Source of the DNA: Crocinitomicaceae bacterium | Lineage (GTDB): Bacteria > Bacteroidota > Bacteroidia > Flavobacteriales_D > Crocinitomicaceae | Assembly: GCA_014762645.1 (NCBI GenBank) | Contig: JABURP010000106.1 | Location: 1-45,985, forward strand | Direction: 5' to 3' | Length of the DNA: 45,985 nucleotides | In this document: piece by piece, positions 7,207 through 16,800 of the stretch | Position numbering within the stretch: the stretch's first letter is position 1 | How the letters are laid out: each line of letters begins with the position of its first letter | The notes under the pieces: generated by a model | What the model saw: the letters and a program-made list of their open reading frames with translations, nothing else | Database searches by the model: none | What the model was told of the DNA's origin: nothing | Translations under genes and position numbers: made by a program

Positions 7207-10200
7207 TCACTCAATAATCGAAACATTTCCCTCCAAAACAATTTGCTCTCCTAGTACGGTTTCACCACTTAGCATATAAACAAAGGTTTGTGGAGATAGT
7301 TTATTTCCATTGAGCGTACCATCCCAATAGTCTTTCTGCTCATCAGAAACAAATACACGTTTACCCCAACGATCATAAATTTCAATTCTATAATTGAAGA
7401 GGCGAGGACCTTTTATTTCTAATACATCATTCCAACCATCACCATTTGGCGAGAAAATATTTGGCACAAAAACGTCCATATAGCCACTAATGTCTACAAA
7501 TACAGAATCTGTTGATTGACAACCATTTTGATCTGTAGCGGAAACAACATAGACGGTGGCCTGGTCAGGTACGTCATAAACGACACTGCAATTTGACTCT
7601 ACACAGTCGTCTACTTGTGGTGACCACGAATAATTCACTGTTCCTGGAGAAGTTGCCCACAGTGTCACTTCGCCTCCAATACCTATTAATGTATCATTAC
7701 CTGCGACTATATTTGGAAGTGGATGAACGATAACTAAAATACTATCATCCACTGAGCCACATGATGGGTTTGTGGCAGTAACGATCACTAAAGTTGTGGT
7801 ATCAGGTCCCAGGAAAACTGTTTCTCCTGTTTGACCCAAGCTCCAGGTAATGTCATAACCATTATTGGTAGCAGTGACTTGTATGGAGTCACCAATGCAA
7901 ATTTCTACCTGACCTATGACGTCTACAGTTGGAGCAGCATCTACGTTTATTATTACCTCAGTTGAATCTGATGTGCAGCCATTTAGTGTTTCATACGCAT
8001 AATAGGTTGATGATCCAATGCTTAAAGATGGTGTATATGTAGTACCTGTTCCAACATTGGTCATAGATGAGTTGTACCAATCTATTTGCCCACCAAGGTT
8101 TGGCGTAGCAGTAAGAGGTGTTGCCACTTCTCCTTCACAATAGTAGGTTTGTCCTGAAACAGCCGGTGGATTAGGAGTAGGCTTAACGGTATAAACAAGT
8201 TCAGATGCTGGTCCCTCACATCCATTTGCAGTTTCAGTTACCCATATACTGAAAGTTCCAACATTCATGGCTGGCGCATAGCTGTTTGCGGTAGAGAGTA
8301 CATTCGCCGGACCTGGATTCGGGTTGGCATCATACCAGGTTATTGTTCCACCAAGTTCAGGTGTTGCAGTTGCCGGCGTCGGAATATCATCTTCACACCA
8401 GGTAGTCTGACCCGTCCATAGTGGAGCTATAGGCACTTGATTAACTGTAATTGTTACCGCATCTGCAGGTCCTTCACAACCTAAAATTGATTCTGTTTCA
8501 GCAGCATAATAGGTTGTAACTCCGACACCCGGTGTTGGTGTATATGAGTTTCCAGTAGCCAAAACAGGTGGGTTAAGTCCCGGATTATCGTACCAATTCA
8601 CAGTTCCTCCATTCGACGATACCACATTTAACGCATTGATCGGATCGCCGTCACAATAAGTTGCATCTGCTTCAATATCAACCACAGGCGGAATAATTAC
8701 TGTTACATCCCCAGTTCCAGGGTTAATTGTTCCAGTACATCCGGCACTCGTAAAGGACGTTATTGTGTAAGTGCCATCTAATGATGCTGAAAATAAATAT
8801 GGACTACTACTAATGCCAGAAATTACGTAAGGACCACCAGGGCCATTAATGGTAAAATCATAAGGAGTTGGCCCGCTCAGAGTGACAGTTAAGTCAGCAC
8901 TATCTCCCTGACAAATTGTTACAGAGCCGCTTATTTCTGCTGTTCCCGTTGTGTATGAGTCCACAAAAACACTGTCGCTTATCGTACATCCTGTTCCAGG
9001 ATCAGTAACGTCCACAACAAACCAGGTTCCTGAAGGAACTGTAGCAATAGGATCAGGGTCTGTATCATTGCTTAGCAATGGTGTGTTGTTCCACTGATAT
9101 GTGTACGCTGGTGGTGGTACACCACAATCTACAGTATAACTATCTGTAGCACCATCAAACCATGTATTGCTTCCCGAAATTATATCACTTTCAATTTTTG
9201 CTACGGTGTCGTTGTTTTGATCGATTAAAAACACGGAACTTTCTTGCGGTTGAATGCCTAGTGTACCATTCACAACCAATTGAATATTTTGGTTGATATT
9301 CCAGCAAAAATTGAATATTTCTGTATGTGCTGAACCACCGCCGAGATTAGGTGGTGCATAAGTTCCCGCAGAAACACCGTCAACAAATACTTCTACTTCA
9401 GTGCCACCCCATCCGTCACTCCAGATATCATAACAGTGTAATTCGAAACAACATGAGCCACCAGTATATGGAAGGCCTTCAGCATGTAAAACGGTAGAAG
9501 TATTTGGGCAAATGATAGTATCATCCGCAGATACATTAACTTGAAAACCTACTCCTACGTTAATCACGGTGTCTCGTGTACAACCTTGGCTATCTGTTAC
9601 GGTAAGGGTTACGGGATGGCTGCCACCAGTTAAGAAAGTGTGCGAGGGAGTTGGGCCGCCATTAATCAAGGGTGTGCCGTCAAAATCCCAGTCGTATTGC
9701 ACAATTGGAAAATGACTTTGAACATTGGCCGTGAAATTAATAACTTGACCAGGACAGTTGGTAGGTGAAATTGTAAAATCCGGTTGTAACGCAATATTCA
9801 CGACTTGTTGATTACTGAATACCCCTGTCGAACCAGTCCATCCCCAGTAAACCATGGTGTTGCCCGCAAGACTGTTTGTAATCATATCTGCAGTATGTAT
9901 TAGAGAAGTAGCGCCATCCACTATTACTTCAATAGTTTGAGTAGCACCTGCTGTCCAAGATATCTCTACCAGGTGATAAGCACAATCTTCCACGTCCCCT
10001 GTGAATGTAGAAATTGGGTCAAGCGGTAATCCTGTAAGGCAATCAGCACTGTTGTGGTTGATATTTCCATTTTGCATCAGAGAAATATGATCACCGGCAA
10101 TATCCCAGTTGGTTGTTTGTCCTGAAGCCTGGTTATCGCGGGTGTCAAATTCTACGGCAAGTGTGTTAGTTAAACCTCCATAACCTAACTCGTAATCTCC

Positions 10201-10479
10201 GTTTCCAAGTGTCCACGCTCCGGGTTGTAAGACAAAGGCCAGTCCCTCACCACCAAATTCATCACAACCGAACTTAACTTCAAATAACAAAGAAAAGTTT
10301 GTGGTGAGATCAACCTGTGTATTGGCATGCATTGAACCTAACTGGTTTGTACTGTTCGGAGTTATCTCAAATTGATTACATCCGGACATAGGTGATGCAC
10401 TTCCCGTTGTCGTGTACTGAGAATACACATGTACACCGGTAAAAATCAAAATATATAAGAAGGCTAAAACCTTGATCAT
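7207..10479 (-). CDS. T9SS type B surface protein: L-type lectin, PKD and tandem Ig-like domains
   Basis: 1090 residues. A signal peptide (1-20, ending VYSQ) is followed by an L-type lectin-like domain (about 22-230) with GEGLAFVLQPG and the EFDTRDN loop. A PKD domain (about 235-312) contains YDWDFDGTP. A module at about 340-450 carries CYDIWSDGWGG, a motif seen in many Bacteroidota surface proteins. Ig-like repeats fill about 600-850. The final ~90 residues are a gliding-associated (CHU_C) type B sorting domain: VPNIFSPNGDGWNDVLEI, YDRWGKRVF and a Y-M-L-S-G strand. The lectin and Ig modules suggest an adhesin that binds glycans, which is inferred. It lies 55 bases upstream of the type A protein on the same strand; the two may share a transcript. 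Confidence 0.88.
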   Translation of the reverse strand: MIKVLAFLYILIFTGVHVYSQYTTTGSASPMSGCNQFEITPNSTNQLGSMHANTQVDLTTNFSLLFEVKFGCDEFGGEGLAFVLQPGAWTLGNGDYELGYGGLTNTLAVEFDTRDNQASGQTTNWDIAGDHISLMQNGNINHNSADCLTGLPLDPISTFTGDVEDCAYHLVEISWTAGATQTIEVIVDGATSLIHTADMITNSLAGNTMVYWGWTGSTGVFSNQQVVNIALQPDFTISPTNCPGQVINFTANVQSHFPIVQYDWDFDGTPLINGGPTPSHTFLTGGSHPVTLTVTDSQGCTRDTVINVGVGFQVNVSADDTIICPNTSTVLHAEGLPYTGGSCCFELHCYDIWSDGWGGTEVEVFVDGVSAGTYAPPNLGGGSAHTEIFNFCWNINQNIQLVVNGTLGIQPQESSVFLIDQNNDTVAKIESDIISGSNTWFDGATDSYTVDCGVPPPAYTYQWNNTPLLSNDTDPDPIATVPSGTWFVVDVTDPGTGCTISDSVFVDSYTTGTAEISGSVTICQGDSADLTVTLSGPTPYDFTINGPGGPYVISGISSSPYLFSASLDGTYTITSFTSAGCTGTINPGTGDVTVIIPPVVDIEADATYCDGDPINALNVVSSNGGTVNWYDNPGLNPPVLATGNSYTPTPGVGVTTYYAAETESILGCEGPADAVTITVNQVPIAPLWTGQTTWCEDDIPTPATATPELGGTITWYDANPNPGPANVLSTANSYAPAMNVGTFSIWVTETANGCEGPASELVYTVKPTPNPPAVSGQTYYCEGEVATPLTATPNLGGQIDWYNSSMTNVGTGTTYTPSLSIGSSTYYAYETLNGCTSDSTEVIINVDAAPTVDVIGQVEICIGDSIQVTATNNGYDITWSLGQTGETVFLGPDTTTLVIVTATNPSCGSVDDSILVIVHPLPNIVAGNDTLIGIGGEVTLWATSPGTVNYSWSPQVDDCVESNCSVVYDVPDQATVYVVSATDQNGCQSTDSVFVDISGYMDVFVPNIFSPNGDGWNDVLEIKGPRLFNYRIEIYDRWGKRVFVSDEQKDYWDGTLNGNKLSPQTFVYMLSGETVLGEQIVLEGNVSIIE
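7940..8690 (-). repeat. Three tandem Ig-like coding repeats
   Basis: Within the 1090-residue protein, three units of about 80 residues repeat the pattern YCxGxxxxPLxATPxxGGxIxWY, a spacer, SYTPxxxxGxxTYYAxET, then NGCEGPxxxVxxTV. The central unit varies most. They are degenerate protein repeats with no exact long DNA repeat seen. Boundaries are approximate. Confidence 0.65.
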
Positions 10480-10659
10480 ATAAGTGAAAACGTATTTCTT
10501 CCTAGGTTCGTTTGTTATACGAGTATTTCATTAAAAAAGTTGTTTAAACCCCCGTATTTTTAGGATTCGAAGATAATTAAAATTCCAGGTGTGTCAGATT
10601 GCTATTTTTCAACTTATGTTCTAAATTGAATTTCTAATGTACGTTACAAAGGATATTTA

Positions 10660-10667
10660 TAATTTTG
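10660..10667 (+). promoter_or_regulatory. Putative -7 element for the ArsC-family gene
   Basis: TAATTTTG matches TAnnTTTG completely. The ATG lies 13 bases downstream, implying a very short leader. No TTG is present at the expected -33 spacing. Confidence 0.4.
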
Positions 10668-10680
10668 ATGAAAAATTATT

Positions 10681-11019
10681 ATGATCATTTGGCACAATAA
10701 TCGTTGCAGAAAAAGTAGAGAAACACTTCAGTTAATGGAGGGAAAAACAACCGATTTTGAAATTGTTAATTACCTGGAAACACCTCCGTCTAAAGCAGAA
10801 TTGAAAGAGGTTATCGCTATGCTGGGAATAAAACCTCATGATCTCATTCGGAAAGGAGAAGCCGAGTACAAAGATAATTTCAAAGGAAAGGATTTATCGG
10901 ATGATCAATGGTTGGACGCTATGGTCAAATATCCAAAATTGATAGAAAGACCAATCGTTATTAAAGGCAATCAGGCGATTATTGGTCGGCCACCTGAAAA
11001 AGTTCTGGAATTACTCTAA
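10681..11019 (+). CDS. arsC: ArsC/Spx-family thiol reductase (arsenate reductase-like)
   Basis: 112 residues, the normal length for the ArsC family of thioredoxin-fold proteins. The opening IIWHNNRCRKSRETLQLM contains the active-site loop with Cys9 (canonical ArsC has HNPRCSKSR). The C-terminal block ERPIVIKGNQAIIGRPPEKV is the family signature. Glutaredoxin-linked members reduce arsenate to arsenite in the cytoplasm. However, no arsenite pump, ArsR repressor or other arsenic gene is nearby, so this may be a housekeeping reductase of the YfgD/YffB kind rather than a resistance determinant. The symbol is therefore a family label. A perfect terminator follows four bases after the stop. Confidence 0.85.
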   Translation: MIIWHNNRCRKSRETLQLMEGKTTDFEIVNYLETPPSKAELKEVIAMLGIKPHDLIRKGEAEYKDNFKGKDLSDDQWLDAMVKYPKLIERPIVIKGNQAIIGRPPEKVLELL

Positions 11020-11022
11020 AAT

Positions 11023-11055
11023 AAAAATGCTTCCTGATAGCAGGAAGCATTTTTT
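11023..11055 (+). terminator. Strong bidirectional terminator
   Basis: A perfect 14-bp stem (AAAAATGCTTCCTG pairing with its complement) around the tetraloop ATAG, ending in a T-run. It closes the ArsC-family gene and, read on the minus strand, also the 53-residue membrane protein gene that ends at 11079. Confidence 0.9.
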
Positions 11056-11078
11056 AATCATTTTATTCTACAGTAATA

Positions 11079-11240
11079 TTAGCTTTCACCATCTGTTGTA
11101 TCCATTAATCTTTTCGGTCGCAGCATTTCAACTGTACCTAATGTAATCCACATTGGAACAGCAACTCCAAGAAGGAAAACTAAAACCCAGAATGCTAATA
11201 AACCGATACCAAGAAATAAAGCGAAACCTAATGCTACCAT
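11079..11240 (-). CDS. Small hydrophobic membrane protein, 53 residues, unknown
   Basis: An ATG at 11238-11240 opens a 53-codon frame ending in TAA at 11079-11081. The product begins [20 protein letters not shown] and continues as one long hydrophobic stretch (residues 2-35, possibly two short helices), followed by a charged tail with [14 protein letters not shown]. The positive-inside rule puts the tail in the cytoplasm. I recognise no family. Support for its being real comes from its context: a full-match -7 element upstream on the same strand (TAGATTTG at 11267-11274), a bidirectional terminator just past its stop, and the lack of any other gene in this space. Confidence 0.6.
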   Translation of the reverse strand: MVALGFALFLGIGLLAFWVLVFLLGVAVPMWITLGTVEMLRPKRLMDTTDGES

Positions 11241-11254
11241 GACTTATATATTGT

Positions 11255-11262
11255 TAATTTTG
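11255..11262 (+). promoter_or_regulatory. Putative -7 element for fumC
   Basis: TAATTTTG, a full match to TAnnTTTG, 50 bases before the fumC ATG. No good TTG at the -33 position. It lies 4 bases from the opposing -7 element of the small membrane protein gene, so the two promoters overlap and predicted transcripts share their first bases. Confidence 0.45.
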
Positions 11263-11266
11263 TCTT

Positions 11267-11300
11267 CAAATCTAGCGGTAAAGTTAATATTAATTCTCAA
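11267..11300 (-). promoter_or_regulatory. Putative promoter for the 53-residue membrane protein
   Basis: On the minus strand TTG (11298-11300), 23 bases, then TAGATTTG (11267-11274), a full match at the -7 box with a slightly long spacer. Transcription would begin near 11260, about 20 bases before the ATG. Confidence 0.45.
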
Positions 11301-11312
11301 ATAATTTCACAA

Positions 11313-12710
11313 ATGGAATATAGAATTGAAAAAGATACATTAGGCGAAGTAAAAGTGCCTGCAGATAAATATTGGGGCGCTCAAACCGAACGTTCCAGAA
11401 ACAACTTTAAAATCGGTCCGGAAGGTTCTATGCCTCTGGAAGTTATTTATGGATTTGCTTATTTAAAGAAGGCAGCTGCCTATGCTAATTGTGAGTTAGG
11501 AGTTCTTGATAAAGAGAAAAGAGATTTTATTGGGCAGGTTTGTGACGAGATACTGGATGGAAAATTAGATGATCAATTTCCATTGGTTGTTTGGCAAACA
11601 GGTTCAGGAACGCAGTCCAACATGAATGTTAACGAAGTTATTGCGAATAGAGCTCATGAAATAGCAGGAAAAAAAATTGGAGAGGGCGATAAAACGCTTC
11701 AACCTAATGATGATGTAAATAAGTCTCAATCGTCTAATGATACATTTCCAACGGGAATGCACATAGCATCTTACAAGATGATTATTGAGAAGACGATACC
11801 GGGGATTGAGAACTTAATGAAGACTTTAAAAGCCAAATCAGAAGCTTTTAAAGACGTTGTAAAAATTGGCCGAACGCACTTGATGGATGCAACTCCATTA
11901 ACACTGGGGCAGGAATTTTCAGGTTATGTCTCTCAACTGGATCATGGACTAACAGCATTAAAGGCTACGTTAACTCATTTATCTGAACTTGCCTTAGGTG
12001 GAACTGCCGTAGGAACAGGGTTGAATACTCCAAAAGGCTATGATGTATTAGTAGCACGATATATTGCACAATTTACTGGATTACCATTTATTACTGCAGA
12101 GAATAAGTTCGAAGCACTGGCAGCTCATGACGCTATTGTAGAAACGCATGGCGCACTTAAACAAGTAGCGGTTTCCTTAAATAAAATTGCAAATGATATT
12201 CGTTTAATGGCCTCCGGGCCGAGATCGGGTATAGGTGAAATAACAATTCCGGCAAATGAGCCAGGTTCATCTATTATGCCGGGTAAAGTAAATCCAACAC
12301 AATGTGAAGCACTTACTATGGTTTGTGCTCAGGTAATTGGTAATGATGTGGCCATATCAGTTGGTGGTGCACAGGGACATTATGAATTGAATGTATTTAA
12401 ACCTATGATGGTGTACAATTTGTTGCAATCTGCTGAATTATTAGGAGACGCTTGTCATTCATTCACTGAGAACTGCGCAAAAGGAATTGAACCTAACCAT
12501 AAAAGAATCCAGGAGCTTCTGAATAATTCATTAATGTTAGTTACAGCTTTAAATACAAAAATAGGGTATTATAAAGCGGCAGAAATAGCTAATACGGCTC
12601 ATAAGAATGGGACAACATTGAGAGAAGAGGCAATTAAATTAGGATATGTACCGGAAGATAAATACGAAGAATGGGTAGATCCCAAAAAAATGATCGGTTC
12701 ACTGGATTAG
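11313..12710 (+). CDS. fumC: Class II fumarate hydratase
   Basis: 465 residues, the normal length for FumC. It reversibly hydrates fumarate to L-malate in the TCA cycle, as a cytoplasmic homotetramer without an iron-sulfur cluster. The opening [20 protein letters not shown], the [13 protein letters not shown] block at 97-109, RTHL with His189 (base partner) and the superfamily signature [11 protein letters not shown] at 318-328 with the catalytic serine are all present. These residues distinguish it from aspartase poorly, but TGLPF, the [15 protein letters not shown] block and overall length favour fumarase. thiL follows after 23 bases on the same strand and is probably co-transcribed. Confidence 0.96.
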   Translation: MEYRIEKDTLGEVKVPADKYWGAQTERSRNNFKIGPEGSMPLEVIYGFAYLKKAAAYANCELGVLDKEKRDFIGQVCDEILDGKLDDQFPLVVWQTGSGTQSNMNVNEVIANRAHEIAGKKIGEGDKTLQPNDDVNKSQSSNDTFPTGMHIASYKMIIEKTIPGIENLMKTLKAKSEAFKDVVKIGRTHLMDATPLTLGQEFSGYVSQLDHGLTALKATLTHLSELALGGTAVGTGLNTPKGYDVLVARYIAQFTGLPFITAENKFEALAAHDAIVETHGALKQVAVSLNKIANDIRLMASGPRSGIGEITIPANEPGSSIMPGKVNPTQCEALTMVCAQVIGNDVAISVGGAQGHYELNVFKPMMVYNLLQSAELLGDACHSFTENCAKGIEPNHKRIQELLNNSLMLVTALNTKIGYYKAAEIANTAHKNGTTLREEAIKLGYVPEDKYEEWVDPKKMIGSLD

Positions 12711-12733
12711 TTGGTTGTTTAAAACATAAATAG

Positions 12734-13780
12734 ATGGATAAAAGGACCGAGTTAGGTGAATTAGGTGAGTTTGGACTCATAGATAGAATTACTGCTGAAA
12801 CGAAGAAATACCACGATTCAACGGTTGAAGGTGTTGGAGATGATGCAGCTGTAATAGATGTTGGCGACAAGTATATGTTGATCACGACTGATATGTTAGT
12901 GGAAGGTATCCATTTTAATTTGATGTACGCTCCACTCATGCACCTCGGTTATAAGGCGGCTATCGTCAACTTTTCCGATATCTATGCAATGAATGGAGAT
13001 GTCACTCAAATAACAGTTTCCATAGCGGTGTCAAGTAGATTTTCAGTCGAAGCGGTTGAAGAAATTTATAAAGGAATCCACAAAGCTTGTGAGCTTTACC
13101 AGGTAGATTTGGTAGGTGGTGATACTACATCCTCAACATCAGGATTGATTATTTCTGTCACTGCAATAGGAGAAGTGAATAAAGAAGAGTTGGTGCTAAG
13201 AAAGGGTGGAAAGGAAAATGAATTGCTCGTGGTCACTGGTGATCTTGGAGGTGCATTCATGGGACTTCAAGTCTTGGAAAGAGAACGGGAAGTATTTAAG
13301 GACAATCCTGAAATGCAACCGCAATTAGAAGGAGTAGATTATATTTTAGAACGTCAGTTAAAACCGGAAGCACGTAAAGATGTCATTCATTTCTTAAAAG
13401 AATTAGGGGTAAAACCAACCTCTATGATTGATGTTTCCGACGGGCTTGCGTCTGAAGCGCTTCATTTGTGCAAGAATGGTGAATTGGGATGTGTTATTTA
13501 TGATGAAAAATTACCCATTGATCAGGAAACGTATAACACGGCTAGAGAGTTTAACCTTGACGCAAGCGTCTGTGCGCTAAATGGAGGTGAAGACTACGAA
13601 CTTTTATTTTCAGTTAAGCAAGAGGATTTTGATAAGATAAAAGGAAGTGAACACATGACAATCGTAGGGCATTATACAGATAAAGCTTCTGGTTGTTCTA
13701 TTGTTGATCGTGGTGGACAATCTATTCCTTTAACAGCACAAGGTTGGAATCATTTTACTGAAGAAGGGGAAGAAAAGTAG
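12734..13780 (+). CDS. thiL: Thiamine-monophosphate kinase
   Basis: 348 residues. ThiL phosphorylates thiamine monophosphate with ATP to give the cofactor thiamine diphosphate. It belongs to the PurM-like superfamily; the signature VEGVGDDAAVID near 31-42, TTDMLVEGIHF at 51-61, the helix AAIVNFSDIYAMNG at 75-88 and the later VGGDTTSS and IDVSDGLASE blocks supply the Mg-ATP and substrate ligands. GGEDYELLFSV near 280 is also typical. The ATG at 12734 gives MDKRTELGELGEFGLIDRI, the expected N-terminus. A strong hairpin terminator follows about 28 bases past the stop. No thiamine riboswitch was recognised upstream. Confidence 0.95.
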   Translation: MDKRTELGELGEFGLIDRITAETKKYHDSTVEGVGDDAAVIDVGDKYMLITTDMLVEGIHFNLMYAPLMHLGYKAAIVNFSDIYAMNGDVTQITVSIAVSSRFSVEAVEEIYKGIHKACELYQVDLVGGDTTSSTSGLIISVTAIGEVNKEELVLRKGGKENELLVVTGDLGGAFMGLQVLEREREVFKDNPEMQPQLEGVDYILERQLKPEARKDVIHFLKELGVKPTSMIDVSDGLASEALHLCKNGELGCVIYDEKLPIDQETYNTAREFNLDASVCALNGGEDYELLFSVKQEDFDKIKGSEHMTIVGHYTDKASGCSIVDRGGQSIPLTAQGWNHFTEEGEEK

Positions 13781-13807
13781 CTTAGACCATTATAAATTTA
13801 CAGCATA

Positions 13808-13841
13808 AAGAAACCCCGGAAAATTATTTCCGGGGTTTCTT
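13808..13841 (+). terminator. Strong bidirectional terminator between convergent genes
   Basis: A perfect 15-bp stem (AAGAAACCCCGGAAA with its complement) around ATTA. It lies between thiL and the convergent 1187-residue T9SS gene and can end both transcripts. Confidence 0.9.
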
Positions 13842-13863
13842 ATTTTATAAGGGTAAGTTATAG

Positions 13864-16800
13864 TTATTTTCCTCTAATAAGGTGGATATTACCTTGTCCT
13901 TTTAATTCTGTTCCATCCGTCGATACTCCTTCATATACGTAGAAATATACTCCATCCGGGCAAGGAGACCCATTCATATCTGTACCGTTCCATCCTTGTG
14001 AGATATCGTTGATTTCTCCAACAGTTGTTCCCCATCTGTTCACAATTGTACAGCTAAATGTCTCCACCGCTTGTGAAACGAATACAAAGGTGAATTCATC
14101 ATTGTCTCCGTCATTATTAGGTGTAAATACATTAATAGGTGTAAACTGAAGCGGGTCGTAAACAATCATTTTCTTACATACTGTATCAGCACAACCGTTC
14201 TTGTTTATAGCCACTAAACAAACATCATATTCTCCGGCAGAGGTGTAACAGGTATCAAATGTTTCATCCACATCATGCGATATCTGCCAGCCATAAGCTG
14301 GGTAATCTAATGACCAGAAGAAGGTCGTATCAGCATTAGGGTTATTAGGGTTTGCAAAGTACATGGATTGGTTTGTGTACGTGGCGCAAACAACAGCTGT
14401 GCCTTCATAAGTTAACGGGTCAATCATAGTTAATTCGTTAGAGGTCACATCAAAATCTGCAACAGGATTCAATGAATCCAATCGAATGGTATCCGTTAAA
14501 GAACAATTATTAGCATCTACTACAGATATTAAGTAATACCCTGGATTCCGTCCACCCCACGTCGTGTTATTCGTATTCTGTCCGGTTTGTAAGTTTGTCC
14601 ATGTATAGGAATAGCCTGGTGTTCCACCACCTGCGGCTGCATAAACCACCCCGTTACCGGATTGATAACCAAATTGTCTGCAATATGCCTCCTCAGTACC
14701 TAATTCCGTGAAGTACATTGAATCAGGGTAAACAATATTGAAGTTAAAAGAATTATCACAACCATTTTCATCATTAATTGTGAGCGTATATGAACCTTCA
14801 CCTACATGGTTAATTACATTTGAACCTATTCCATTTGGAATTCCAGGAATTTCTGGATTCCAGAAATAAGCAATTTGGTTATAATTACCGGTCGCATTAT
14901 ATACTGTGTCAACAGATACATATCCTGTTGGATCACCATAACATGCCGGCTGAATAATAGTCATATCAACATCTAACTCGCCTGGATCATCAAGGAAAAT
15001 TGAATCTTCTACAAAACAGCCTAATGAATCTACAATAGATGCATAATACCATCCTTCAGGCAGTGTATTAGCCGTAGTAGTATTACCCGAGTTTAATGTG
15101 TTGGAATTAGCATCCCAGATTGTAAAAGTGTTCCCTCCATTACCACCGGTTGTATTTACGGTTACTGAGCCGTCAGAGAACTGATAACAAGTCGGGTCAT
15201 TTGAAATCCAATCAAGTGTTAATTGAGGTGGTTCGTTAATTGTGAATAGCTGTGACCAGGCACATCCGTCCTGATCAGTTACGGTTACTACCCAGTCGCC
15301 TCCAAATAGGTCGTTGTGATCTGAGTCTCCTCCAGCAGCTACAACTTCTGAAGCAAATAATCCGGTAGTATGGGTCCAGGTGACATCAAAAGGAGGCGTA
15401 ATTCCTCCATTGATATTATTCACATAGGCACCTCCGTTATTGTCTCCATAACATGTAATATCTGTAAGGGAATCAAGTACAAAATCTGCCGTCACCGCAT
15501 TTTGACCTAATGAAACCGTTACTGCGGTGTCAACCGAGCAGCCATCATCACTAACTACATTTAAGAAGTAAGTAATCCCTCCATCAAGTCCTGGAAATAA
15601 ACCACTGTTTTGCGGGCCAAAAGTATTGCCACCACCAATGAGTGTATAGGTCCATGTAGGGTCATCTGGTTGTACAAGTATTGATCCAGGCACACCTGAT
15701 TGACCCGGGCAGTCAGTTGCATTTGTTACTGTAATATTAGTAAGGGTCACTGATCCCATGTCTACTTTTACTGAATCTGTCACCTGATAACATCCATCAT
15801 CAATTGTCAGATAATACCATGTCAATGAAGTTGGGGCAACAGCAATATCCTCTGTTGTTGCACCGTTTGGTTGCCAGCTGTATGTTAGCAAATTCGGATC
15901 GTATGGATTGTTGATTGTAGCATCAATATAAGCTGTATCACCAGGACATATCAGGAATGTATTCTGATTAAAGTTGATAGTTGGTTGCGGAGCGGCATTT
16001 AAGGTGACGTTCACTGTTGTATCCTGGACCATACCACATTCATCTGTTACCGTAACGGTGTATGTTTGTGTTCCCGGAACATCTCCTGGCAACGACGCAG
16101 TCGCTCCGGTACCATAAGCCCCCCAGTCAAAAGTTAGATTTGGTATACCTCCGTCTGTCCATGCTGTAACATCTATAAATGGTTGAGGACAATCTATTGT
16201 AGTATCATTGGCAAATACATTATATGCCGGTGGGTTGTCAACAATGTTGATGTTTGCACTAACGGAGACAGTGTCACCGCATGGAGATATGTAATAGGTT
16301 TCAATAGTTAAAGTTTCCGTTGGTTCGGAAATTGCATCAGCAAGGGCGTCGATAGATACGGTGAGCGTATCCTGACCTGAAGGAATAGTGTAACTAGGGT
16401 TAATCTGAGTGTAATCTGTACCATTAGTTGCAGAACCTGAAACAATAACTGGTACGGTAACGGTTGAGTCTGTATATCCGTTAGGTTTAATAAAGTTTAT
16501 GGCAGCGGATGTACAACCTTCTATCAATTCGTTTCCAATAAGTGGATCACCGTTTACATCAACCAACTCTATGTTAATATCCGGAGCGTTTGAGCTAAAT
16601 GAACTTGCCTCAAGAAATACGGCGGAGTCATAAATGTGGTCGGGAGAGGTGGGCCCACCACTAGCATCACCAATAGCTAATTTGATATGGTAAGTTTGTC
16701 CGCACTGCACTTGTGCAGCAGCTTGAAGAACCGTGGTGTAAGCGTCATATTGTATCTCTGTTCCACCTGTATTATCAATTAAATATTGGCAATTGATACA

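Noticed and set aside
10681-11019. An arsenic resistance operon.
   Set aside because: Only an ArsC-family reductase is present; no regulator or pump lies beside it.
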